NCBI GenBank assembly: GCA_029820875.1
Contig: JALGUK010000110.1
Location: 1-6,237 of the forward strand
Direction: 5' to 3'
Source of the DNA: Candidatus Zipacnadia bacterium
Lineage (GTDB): Bacteria; Armatimonadota; UBA5377; JALGUK01
Length of the DNA: 6,237 nucleotides
This document shows, piece after piece, positions 1-5,507 of the stretch. The notes beneath the pieces are model-generated. The model was not told the origin of the DNA. It did no database searches and was given only the letters and a program-made list of their open reading frames with translations. The position numbers and the translations under genes are program-made. Each line of letters starts with the position of its first letter. The first letter of the stretch is position 1.

Positions 1-6
1 AATGCG

Positions 7-21
7 CTCCTTTCGCTGGAG
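7..21 (-). promoter_or_regulatory. Possible Shine-Dalgarno site for a gene beyond the left edge
   Basis: On the minus strand an AAGGAG-like sequence (core GGAG at 10-7) is followed by only six bases before the window ends. The normal 5-9 nt spacing would put a start codon at or just past the edge. The same stretch can form a small hairpin with CTCC/GGAG arms (7-10 and 18-21), which could partly hide the site. It lies about 50 nt downstream of the MFS stop codon, so the minus-strand operon may continue. The motif is short and could be chance. Confidence 0.25.
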
Positions 22-60
22 ATGTCAGGTCATATGCAGTGGCTGCAGAACATTCCACGA

Positions 61-1257
61 CTACTTCCGGAAACGCTTGCCCATCCATATCAGAGTGTGG
101 GCAACCAGTGTCATCACCGCAAGCACCGTGCAAACGACGTATGGAGCGCGCAGGCCGAAGTGGTCCGCGGCCACACCGCAGACGAACGGTCCGGCGAGCA
201 ACCCGGAGCCCAGAATCGCTTCGTGCGCGCCGCTGCGTGCTCCCCGGCCTGCACTTGAAGAGAGACTCATCTGGAGGCTGCTCGAATAGGCTATCCCGCT
301 GGAGATGCCGACAAGTACCGAGGCCGCTATGAACGTAAGAGGTGCATAGCCGACGGTGAAACCGATCATGCCGACAATCAGAAGCAGGCTCGGAGGCAAG
401 AACATCTTCGCGCCGCGGGGCATGCTACCGCGTGCGCGAATCAGCATGAACATCAGCACCCGAAAGAGGCTCATTGTGAACATAATGACGGATATCTGCC
501 CGGTGGATATGGCAATGGTGTCGGCGAGCTTGGGGAACAAGTTTCGGGTCGCACCCATGGCGAAAATGATTGCGAAGTTGAGGGTCCAGGCAATCCACAG
601 CTCCGTCGGGTCGGTCCGAGGCACCGGGTTGGGATGGTCTTCCACCGGCGAATGATTCTCGCCCTTGCGCTCTGGCTTCGGGAGTCGGGGGAGCGTGACT
701 GCCACGGCCAGGGGGACAATCACCGTTACGAGGAAAGGCAGCCACGGGCGCAATTCGAACAGGTAACCGGCGAGCAATATGCCGACAGTTGAACCGGTGC
801 TCCAGGAGACATTGAATCCGCTGAGTGCACGGGTGAGGTGACGTCCCTCGAAGACATCGGCAATCCAAGATTCCATCGGCGGCCACAAGAGGCCCCAGGC
901 CACGCCGATGATGAGCGCCAAGGGCACCATGTACACCGGGCTCGGAAGCACCGGGTACAGGGAAAAAAGCAGCGAAAGCGTGACCGCGCCGGTCAATGGC
1001 AGCTTAGTCCGACCGACTCGATCCGAGAGCGGTCCGGCTGCCGCAGCCATCACCACGTAGCCAAGCCCCCCGGCGGTGCCGATGTATCCGAGCAGCCCGG
1101 GCGATGCGCCCCAGGCAGTCGCGAGCAGTGGTACGGCGAGCGCCCCAACCCCGCCAGCGAAGTCCATAAGGAAGACACATATAAAAAAGGGCCACATCCC
1201 AGGCGAGGACTGCGCGGCAGGTGCCTCGCGTGGCGGGGCCGATTTGTGACGACTCAA
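61..1257 (-). CDS. Major facilitator superfamily (MFS) transporter
   Basis: This 398-residue integral membrane protein has the length and hydrophobic pattern of a 12-helix MFS carrier. A short polar N-terminus (1-21) is followed by the first helix, and the family's motif A appears as GPLSDRVGRTK at 75-85 in the loop after helix 2. A polar central loop at about 190-218 separates the two six-helix halves. The C-terminal half ends in a short basic tail. The start is a TTG at 1257, chosen because GGAGG (1271-1267 on the minus strand) sits 9 nt upstream; no ATG competes near it, and the next Met is residue 21, at the edge of helix 1. It is the third gene of an operon behind the lipoprotein and the FxsA gene, 25 nt after the latter. 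MFS carriers move sugars, drugs, siderophores or metabolites; the substrate cannot be read from the sequence. Drug efflux and sugar or oligosaccharide transport are both possible. Confidence 0.9.
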   Translation of the reverse strand: MSRHKSAPPREAPAAQSSPGMWPFFICVFLMDFAGGVGALAVPLLATAWGASPGLLGYIGTAGGLGYVVMAAAAGPLSDRVGRTKLPLTGAVTLSLLFSLYPVLPSPVYMVPLALIIGVAWGLLWPPMESWIADVFEGRHLTRALSGFNVSWSTGSTVGILLAGYLFELRPWLPFLVTVIVPLAVAVTLPRLPKPERKGENHSPVEDHPNPVPRTDPTELWIAWTLNFAIIFAMGATRNLFPKLADTIAISTGQISVIMFTMSLFRVLMFMLIRARGSMPRGAKMFLPPSLLLIVGMIGFTVGYAPLTFIAASVLVGISSGIAYSSSLQMSLSSSAGRGARSGAHEAILGSGLLAGPFVCGVAADHFGLRAPYVVCTVLAVMTLVAHTLIWMGKRFRK

Positions 1258-1282
1258 TTGAATATGCCTCCGCCCGACTGCA

Positions 1283-1684
1283 TCATAGCCGGGTGTAAGT
1301 TATCACTGTTCCTCGCTCCAACTTACCTCTGAGCCACCTCTTGAGCCACGTCGCCACGAGACTGCGCGTCGGCCTTATGAGCAGGAGAAGGCCGGTGGCG
1401 TCCGTGAGCAGACCAGGTGTCAGAAGAAGAAGCGCACCCGCCAAGATGAGCACCCCGTGAAGAAGCTCATCAGAGGGTAAAATACCCTGTGTCAACCGGT
1501 CCTGCGTTCTTCGCAGCACCTCCAACCCTTCGATTTTGGCCAGCGTCCCACCGACAACGGCCGTAAGTATCACGATTGCCAGCGTATACCATGTCCCAAT
1601 CCGCCGCCCCAACTCGAGAAGAATAGAAAGCTCAAGGAGCGTGGTCCCGCTGAACAGGAGGATCAATGTTGCGACGATTTTCAC
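1283..1684 (-). CDS. fxsA: FxsA-family membrane protein
   Basis: This 133-residue protein matches the FxsA family in length and pattern. There is an N-terminal membrane segment (about 3-22), a second (about 33-47) running into a glycine-rich turn, and a polar stretch carrying the GxLP...ELL region. The diagnostic C-terminal hydrophobic block LLLLTPGLLTD is followed by GLLLLIRPTR and a basic tail. The family usually has an Asp before the Gly in the ELLDG turn; here it is His (DELLHG). In Escherichia coli, overproduced FxsA relieves exclusion of phage T7 by the F-plasmid protein PifA; its normal role is unknown, so no function is implied here. The start is a GTG at 1684, only 3 nt after the lipoprotein stop. 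Its ribosome site (GAGG at 1694-1691, with GGAGGGG further up) lies inside the end of that gene, which suggests translational coupling. Confidence 0.88.
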   Translation of the reverse strand: MKIVATLILLFSGTTLLELSILLELGRRIGTWYTLAIVILTAVVGGTLAKIEGLEVLRRTQDRLTQGILPSDELLHGVLILAGALLLLTPGLLTDATGLLLLIRPTRSLVATWLKRWLRGKLERGTVITYTRL

Positions 1685-1687
1685 GAC

Positions 1688-3130
1688 CTACCTCGTCCCC
1701 TCCGCCATCTCGTTACGTGCCTGTTGCACGGTCGCGACGGCCAGCCTGCCCGCCGGTGCGTTATCACTACCCAGGAGGGCCACTCGGACTTCCTCACAGC
1801 CGTCGGGCAGGGGAAGCTTCTGGTCGAGTGTTACGACTTCCTCCGGACTGACCTTCGGTCCGGCTTGGGTCTTCAGGACCCGACCGTCCCGGCCTACAAG
1901 CACAAGCTGAAGCTGGCCAGGCGTAAAGACTCCAAGCTTTCCGGTCACGCGTACATCCTTCCCGGAACTACGCGCCTTCACGGGTACGGAAATGGCGCCC
2001 ACTTCAGTGCAATCCACAATCGGCCCCGGGCAACGGGCGGCATACCAGTCCTCGGTGAATGTGGACGACTCTCCCGGTTGGAGTGTGACAAGCGGGCTGA
2101 GGACCTCCACTTCCATGTACGGCAAATCGCCGCTCGTGAACACTTCCACCGTGCATCCGCCGTCCGGGTACTCCGCGTTTGCGTCCACACTGAACCGTTT
2201 TACATAGGTGTAGTCGTGCTTGTCGTCCACATAGGCTACCCAGCCGGCCGTCGAATCAGCGCCTATCTTGCCCTGAACGCCCTGATACTCGACCATCATT
2301 ATCCCGGTATCGGCATCCGGCTTCCACTGTGCGTCTCCACCGTTTAGCAATGTGGTGAAGCCGTGGTCAAACCTGCTCTTCTCCGCCAGCGGGAAGTATA
2401 TACGCGCCTCGCGGCTGAACTTCGTATCCTGTTCGAGTGCTCCGGGCACCTGGGTGACGTCCCAAAGGCTCCAGGTTACAGGCTGCTTGCCGACATTGGT
2501 CATTGTCTGTTCAACGGTCACGCGACTCGTACCTGGATAACACTTTACCACGCGTCGGTACTTAAGGCCAGTGACATCGGGATCGGGTGGGCTTTCGACC
2601 ACAATTGCCTGTGCGCCGTTATCAGCCGGCCCAAAGGCACCGGTGTACTTGCCCGAGTCGAGCTGCGAGCCTTCCGGATCGGGTGGCCCGTTCCATTGGT
2701 CTTGCGGCGCGGGCCAGACCTTGTATCCGCCCCAGTTCTGCCAGGTGCCGGCGCCCGCGGACTCGTCGAATGCGCTGATTTGGGGCACGTTGACCCACAG
2801 GAAGGGATGTCCGCCCAGCTTATATTCCATGACCCGCCCGCCGAGGTCGGGGACAACGACCACAGTAACCAGGCCGTTGCTGAGCTTCAGGCAAGGCCGC
2901 CCGTAGTAATCGCCTTCCTCGGTGGTGACGCCCCCGGGGCCGGCACGATGGCCTCCGAGCACTCCGGGCGAGGGTGTTCCAAGCGTCCCGGCAGCGCCAA
3001 TGTTGCTGCCCATGCCCGTAGAGCGTGATTGACGAATGGGTTGTACGCCCCCGCAACCGGCCAGCGCCACGCAAAGCGCCAGGAGCGTCCACCTTGCTTT
3101 AGTATGACTACCACCCGTCCGTTTTCTCAT
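1688..3130 (-). CDS. Lipoprotein with DUF4380 / galactose-mutarotase-like domain
   Basis: A 480-residue exported lipoprotein. Residues 1-25 form a signal peptide with a basic n-region, a hydrophobic core and the lipobox L-A-G-C, with Cys26 as the lipidated residue. A Gly/Ser/Pro-rich linker (27-70) tethers the folded part. Residues 75-365 resemble DUF4380, a beta-rich domain related to aldose 1-epimerase (mutarotase): NGLVTVVVVPDLGGRVMEY (85-103), GGHPFLWVN (107-114) and GGYKVWPAPQDQW with a following PPDP (134-152). Residues 370-465 look like a further beta-sandwich. The family's activity is not established; sugar binding or mutarotation is inference from the fold. I start at the ATG at 3130 rather than the in-frame GTG at 3145, because GGAGG (3143-3139) lies 8 nt before this ATG and the signal peptide then has normal length. 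It heads the operon with the FxsA and MFS genes, behind a good sigma70 promoter. Confidence 0.85.
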   Translation of the reverse strand: MRKRTGGSHTKARWTLLALCVALAGCGGVQPIRQSRSTGMGSNIGAAGTLGTPSPGVLGGHRAGPGGVTTEEGDYYGRPCLKLSNGLVTVVVVPDLGGRVMEYKLGGHPFLWVNVPQISAFDESAGAGTWQNWGGYKVWPAPQDQWNGPPDPEGSQLDSGKYTGAFGPADNGAQAIVVESPPDPDVTGLKYRRVVKCYPGTSRVTVEQTMTNVGKQPVTWSLWDVTQVPGALEQDTKFSREARIYFPLAEKSRFDHGFTTLLNGGDAQWKPDADTGIMMVEYQGVQGKIGADSTAGWVAYVDDKHDYTYVKRFSVDANAEYPDGGCTVEVFTSGDLPYMEVEVLSPLVTLQPGESSTFTEDWYAARCPGPIVDCTEVGAISVPVKARSSGKDVRVTGKLGVFTPGQLQLVLVGRDGRVLKTQAGPKVSPEEVVTLDQKLPLPDGCEEVRVALLGSDNAPAGRLAVATVQQARNEMAEGTR

Positions 3131-3187
3131 CTGCGCACCCTCCACAGCAGCTCAGCTCAGTTTACAGGCGCCGCTTAGACACCTTCG

Positions 3188-3216
3188 ATGATAGCACACC
3201 AGGGGGCGAAAAGCAA
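3188..3216 (-). promoter_or_regulatory. Sigma70-type promoter of the lipoprotein-fxsA-MFS operon
   Basis: On the minus strand, TTGCTT (3216-3211) and TATCAT (3193-3188) are separated by exactly 17 bp. Transcription would begin near 3181, leaving a leader of about 50 nt before the ATG at 3130. It is the only strong promoter-like pair I found upstream of the three-gene operon. Its -35 box ends 5 bp from the 3222-3242 inverted repeat. Confidence 0.65.
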
Positions 3217-3221
3217 GTTTA

Positions 3222-3242
3222 GCTGCCCATTCTTTGGGCAGC
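3222..3242. promoter_or_regulatory. Perfect inverted repeat between divergent promoters; candidate operator
   Basis: The arms GCTGCCCA (3222-3229) and TGGGCAGC (3235-3242) are perfectly complementary across a 5-bp spacer, TTCTT. The site lies 5 bp upstream of the minus-strand -35 box and 1 bp upstream of the plus-strand -35 box. A dimeric regulator bound here could control both transcription units. Neither strand has a T-run after the stem, so it is not a rho-independent terminator. The regulator is unknown. Confidence 0.5.
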
Positions 3243-3243
3243 C

Positions 3244-3272
3244 TTGCAAACGCCGGACAAACCTGATATAAT
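3244..3272 (+). promoter_or_regulatory. Sigma70-type promoter with extended -10, for the gene at 3306
   Basis: TTGCAA (3244-3249) and a consensus TATAAT (3267-3272) are separated by 17 bp, with a TGA extended -10 element directly before the TATAAT. Transcription should start near 3279, giving a short leader of about 27 nt. That leader contains the GGAGG ribosome site at 3292-3296. This is the closest match to the consensus promoter in the window. Confidence 0.8.
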
Positions 3273-3305
3273 GCCGCTACTTTCTCCGTCGGGAGGTGTT
3301 GCCGT

Positions 3306-3641
3306 GTGTCCATGATAACAGGGATTCGGTGCAGTTGCGGCCATCGTATCGGCGCACGTGAGATTCTGCAGCACGGATATATAATGACCCACGGCACGCC
3401 TGTTTTGGTTTACGTCAAATACCGTTGCTCCCGATGCAAGCGCCTGGGGCAGAAAGTCGTTGACTACCACGACTGGGATGAATCCCTCTTGCGGGTGGAC
3501 CATTCGGAGCTTACCGAAGCCGAGCGCAGGCGCTTTGAAGCGCTTGGCCCCATCACAGACGATGAATTGCTTGAGTTCCACCTGCAAATCGCTTCGTTGA
3601 AGACCATTGACACCAACGTCCTGCGCCGCACCCCTTCTTGA
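3306..3641 (+). CDS. Small putative zinc-binding protein (CxC...CxxC)
   Basis: I do not recognise a named family for this 111-residue soluble protein. Cys9-Ser-Cys11 followed by Gly-His, and Cys41-x2-Cys44, form two cysteine pairs about 30 residues apart. This is the arrangement of a zinc ribbon or rubredoxin-like knuckle, with beta-strand-like sequence between them. The rest (about 50-105) is acidic and helical, with ITDDELLEFHLQI near the end. There is no signal peptide or membrane segment, so it is probably cytoplasmic. The start is GTG at 3306, with GGAGG at 3292-3296 nine nt upstream; the ATG at 3312 would be 15 nt from that site and is less likely. It is monocistronic, behind a strong promoter and divergent from the lipoprotein operon. 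A role in nucleic-acid or protein binding is typical of such ribbons but is only inference. Confidence 0.75.
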   Translation: MSMITGIRCSCGHRIGAREILQHGYIMTHGTPVLVYVKYRCSRCKRLGQKVVDYHDWDESLLRVDHSELTEAERRRFEALGPITDDELLEFHLQIASLKTIDTNVLRRTPS

Positions 3642-3678
3642 ACGCACTCCGACGTATTCTAAATCATATCCTGCAGGT

Positions 3679-3714
3679 GAAAGAGGCTTGTTGCTAAGCT
3701 GACAACGCTCTTTC
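3679..3714. terminator. Imperfect hairpin between convergent genes; possible bidirectional terminator
   Basis: The arms GAAAGAG (3679-3685) and CTCTTTC (3708-3714) pair perfectly. An inner TTGT/ACAA pairing (3688-3691 with 3702-3705) lies beyond a 2x2 mismatch. The hairpin sits between the convergent stops at 3641 and 3735. No long T-run follows on either strand, so it is not a textbook rho-independent terminator. Confidence 0.3.
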
Positions 3715-3734
3715 CGCGCTGCCAGAGACGCAGG

Positions 3735-3989
3735 TCACGCATGGCGTGTGAGGGGGCGACCGGCTGATGTGCGTGAATACCTGACGTCCCCGAGGTGACG
3801 GTGACGCTCGCAGTAGGCTTCGCCTTTAGGAATCGGGCAGTGGCACCATTGGCATTCCGACTTCCCGATGCGTTGTGCCCAACGGATGGCTTTCTCGATA
3901 CCCTCGGCTGCGACCGAAACCACAATTATCGCACCCAAGGTCACTAGCGCAGTCAGAAGGCTGATGCCGATGAGGAGGAGTGTAGACAT
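3735..3989 (-). CDS. Small membrane-anchored protein with a Cys/His cluster
   Basis: This 84-residue protein has no family I can name. Residues 3-27 form a single strongly hydrophobic membrane segment right at the N-terminus. An amphipathic, basic helix follows (about 30-43), then a compact cluster: Cys46-x2-Cys49-His-Cys51, with Cys60-x2-His63 and His65 after CPIPKGEAY. This spacing suits one bound zinc or iron ion. The C-terminal tail (66-84) is basic. The ATG at 3989 is preceded by GGGGG (4005-4001) at 11 nt, a weak and slightly distant ribosome site. A promoter-like pair lies further upstream. It converges with the zinc-ribbon gene at 3306 and diverges from the acetyltransferase gene. The coherent membrane-plus-metal-site layout argues for a real gene, but it is short and could be a chance ORF. 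Confidence 0.6.
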   Translation of the reverse strand: MSTLLLIGISLLTALVTLGAIIVVSVAAEGIEKAIRWAQRIGKSECQWCHCPIPKGEAYCERHRHLGDVRYSRTSAGRPLTRHA

Positions 3990-4023
3990 TGAAATTGGAA
4001 CCCCCTTTCCCTGTAACCTGCAA

Positions 4024-4039
4024 ACATTGCTGCCAATGT
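4024..4039. promoter_or_regulatory. Short palindrome in the leader of the 3735-3989 gene
   Basis: The arms ACATTG (4024-4029) and CAATGT (4034-4039) are perfectly complementary across a 4-bp spacer. The site would fall within the 5' leader if transcription begins at the proposed minus-strand promoter, about 35 nt before the start codon. It could be an operator or a small leader hairpin. At six base pairs per arm, chance is a real alternative. Confidence 0.25.
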
Positions 4040-4077
4040 CGACTAAGTTACCGTGGGGGCTCGGCGCCTCGTGCTTT

Positions 4078-4106
4078 GTTATACCCCGATGTTACAAGGT
4101 TGTAAC
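4078..4106 (-). promoter_or_regulatory. Candidate promoter for the small membrane protein gene
   Basis: On the minus strand GTTACA (4106-4101) and TATAAC (4083-4078) are 17 bp apart, matching the sigma70 consensus at 4 of 6 and 5 of 6 positions. Transcription would start near 4071, giving a leader of about 80 nt to the ATG at 3989. The -35 box lies inside the 4089-4108 palindrome. On the plus strand the same AT-rich spot reads as an extended -10 (TGT plus TATACC, 4077-4085) without a good -35 box. Confidence 0.45.
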
Positions 4107-4108
4107 AT
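4089..4108. promoter_or_regulatory. Perfect 20-bp palindrome; candidate repressor operator
   Basis: The arms ATGTTACAA (4089-4097) and TTGTAACAT (4100-4108) are perfect inverted copies around a GG centre. The site covers the -35 box and part of the spacer of the proposed minus-strand promoter, a common place for a repressor. It also lies upstream of the acetyltransferase gene. A T-rich run (4108-4116, broken by one C) follows on the plus strand, so a weak terminator or attenuator is a second possibility. The AT-rich stem, the 2-nt centre and the lack of an upstream plus-strand gene make the operator reading better. Confidence 0.55.
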
Positions 4109-4121
4109 TTTTCTTTGGCAG

Positions 4122-4181
4122 ATGAAAAAATGTGATAAATATGGTAGTCGCTGTGTCCAGATTATCGGGGGAACGGCTTGA
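4122..4181 (+). other. Short leader ORF upstream of the acetyltransferase (doubtful)
   Basis: An ATG at 4122 opens a 19-codon frame beginning M-K-K-C-D-K-Y-G and ending at a TGA at 4179-4181, in a different frame from the acetyltransferase. It lies just after the palindrome and its T-rich tail, where a leader peptide could sit. No convincing ribosome site precedes it, so it is recorded as a possibility only. Confidence 0.12.
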
Positions 4182-4248
4182 GGCGGAGGAGGACGCCCAG
4201 ACACTTGCGAGGAAGTGCGTCTCCAATCTTGCTGTTGGGGGTGTTGCA

Positions 4249-5445
4249 ATGTCGAATGTCGTTGTACGCGGCGCACGGTATGATGAAGAACAGGCGGTTT
4301 GCGTCATGACCGCCGAGGGTTTTAATATGCGGGACCGCGACTGTTTCCGGCGGACATGTGAAGCCGACCCCTGGCACGAGCCGGAATTGCACCGAATCTG
4401 CGAGGTGGACGGCCGAATCGTCAGTTCCGTGCGGATTGTCCGTCGTTGGGTCCGCTATGGAGAAAGCATCCTGGAGTTGGGGGGAATCGGGGACGTGACG
4501 ACCCTGCCAGAGTACAGAGGCAGGGGATACAGCACAATGGTGCTCCAAGACGCACTGCGCTGGATGAAGGACCACCACTGCGACTTCTCACTGCTTTTCA
4601 CGGGAATTCCCGACTTCTACCGCCGGGTCGGCTACGAGACAATTCAGCAGCGTTGCGATGTATTCCCTCTCGAGGATGGTTCCCCGGCGACGCCGGGAGT
4701 CGTTGTGAGCGAGTTTGACCCTGCGCGCCATCTTTCGGGATTGATGCGCTTACATGAGACAGCCTCCCATGGCCGGGTCGGCATGATGCTGCGGACGCCG
4801 ACGTATTGGAAGGAGAGACTGTCGCGCCGTACCAACTCCCACGGGGTGCTTGTTGCCACGCACAGAGGACGTGTAACGGCATACGGGGTTTGTGAGTATG
4901 GGGATGACATCGAGCTTTTGGAATGCGGACACGAGCAGGAACGGTTTGGCGACCTATGCGGGGTTCTTGCATACATAATCTCATATGGGAAAAGCCGCGG
5001 TGCCAAGAGGCTACACGCATGGACAGGTGGGCAGGCTCATGTGCGGGCACTGCTGCGGAGTTGGCTCGGCAACAGCGAACTCAAGCCCGCGTATCCGATG
5101 GGGCAAGTGGTCAATCTCCCGCAGCTTCTCAGCCGTATTCAGGACGAGCTCCAGGTGCGCCTTAACGCCAGCTGGCTGCAGGGTTCGGTTGAACCCGTCC
5201 GGTTGAAGCTTGACCAGGACAGCGTCGGAATAGCCGTACAAGGTGAAGCTGTGGCGCTGGACCCGAACCTGGATTGCCGCCAGACCCTTGAGCTGCAGCA
5301 GAAGGATGCCCTTGGCCTGCTTTTCGGCGAGGGAGTGGATACGCTGGGCAATCGCCTGGAGACATTAGCCGACGATACCCGCGCACTGCTTGGCGCTCTC
5401 TTTCCGCCGCAGGAATTCGCCTATTCGAGGGTGGACGGGTTTTAG
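4249..5445 (+). CDS. Eis-like GNAT N-acetyltransferase
   Basis: This 398-residue protein has the three-part layout of the Eis family (COG4552). Residues 5-135 are a GNAT domain, with the acetyl-CoA loop YRGRGYSTMV at 89-98. About 150-285 is a degenerate second GNAT-like region, and 290-398 is an SCP2-like domain. Tyr124 in DFYRRVGYE (122-130) aligns with the general acid Tyr126 of Mycobacterium tuberculosis Eis. The chain ends in Asp-Gly-Phe, like Eis, whose terminal Phe carboxylate is the proposed base. Eis enzymes transfer acetyl groups from acetyl-CoA to amines, including aminoglycosides; the substrate here is unknown. I start at ATG 4249, with GGGGG (4237-4241) 7 nt upstream, because homology begins there (VVVRGARYDEEQAV). 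An in-frame GTG at 4132 would add 39 residues with no family similarity. Confidence 0.88.
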   Translation: MSNVVVRGARYDEEQAVCVMTAEGFNMRDRDCFRRTCEADPWHEPELHRICEVDGRIVSSVRIVRRWVRYGESILELGGIGDVTTLPEYRGRGYSTMVLQDALRWMKDHHCDFSLLFTGIPDFYRRVGYETIQQRCDVFPLEDGSPATPGVVVSEFDPARHLSGLMRLHETASHGRVGMMLRTPTYWKERLSRRTNSHGVLVATHRGRVTAYGVCEYGDDIELLECGHEQERFGDLCGVLAYIISYGKSRGAKRLHAWTGGQAHVRALLRSWLGNSELKPAYPMGQVVNLPQLLSRIQDELQVRLNASWLQGSVEPVRLKLDQDSVGIAVQGEAVALDPNLDCRQTLELQQKDALGLLFGEGVDTLGNRLETLADDTRALLGALFPPQEFAYSRVDGF

Positions 5446-5469
5446 TACAAAAGGCACACGCCCGCCCTT

Positions 5470-5499
5470 GGCCGCCACATTGCGTAACGTGCCGCGGCC
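5470..5499. repeat. GC-rich inverted repeat between convergent genes
   Basis: GGCCGC (5470-5475) pairs with GCGGCC (5494-5499), and CAC/GTG can extend the stem across a 2-nt bulge. It occupies the 62-bp gap between the acetyltransferase stop at 5445 and the minus-strand stop at 5508. Neither strand has a T-run after the stem; an A-run (5502-5507) follows on the plus strand. It may help to end transcription or protect 3' ends, but it is not a canonical terminator. Confidence 0.3.
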
Positions 5500-5507
5500 T
5501 GAAAAAA

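Noticed and set aside
35..47. TGCAG/CTGCA inverted repeat downstream of the MFS gene as a terminator
   Set aside because: The arms are only 5 bp with a 3-nt loop, and no T-run follows on the minus strand.
425..886. 153-residue minus-strand open frame within the MFS gene
   Set aside because: It is an alternate-frame shadow, very rich in Arg, Pro and Cys, and overlaps a continuous 398-codon transporter with the motif A signature.
2363..3028. 221-residue plus-strand open frame inside the lipoprotein gene
   Set aside because: It is an antisense shadow of a gene with a clear lipoprotein signal and DUF4380-like motifs; its composition is unlike a folded protein family.
3131..3145. GTG start at 3145 for the lipoprotein
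   Set aside because: The GGAGG site overlaps or adjoins that codon and cannot serve it, but is ideally placed 8 nt before the ATG at 3130.
3219..3647. 142-residue minus-strand open frame opposite the zinc-ribbon gene
   Set aside because: It runs antisense across the whole 3306-3641 gene and through its promoter, lacks any recognisable domain, and the plus-strand frame has a promoter, a GGAGG site and paired cysteines.
4089..4116. Palindrome plus T-rich run as a rho-independent terminator
   Set aside because: The stem is AT-rich with a two-base centre, the T-run is interrupted, and no plus-strand transcript is expected to end there; it fits an operator over the minus-strand promoter better.
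4132..4248. N-terminal extension of the acetyltransferase from a GTG at 4132
   Set aside because: The extra 39 residues look nothing like the start of a GNAT protein, there is no ribosome site at 4132, and the 4249 ATG sits where the family begins.
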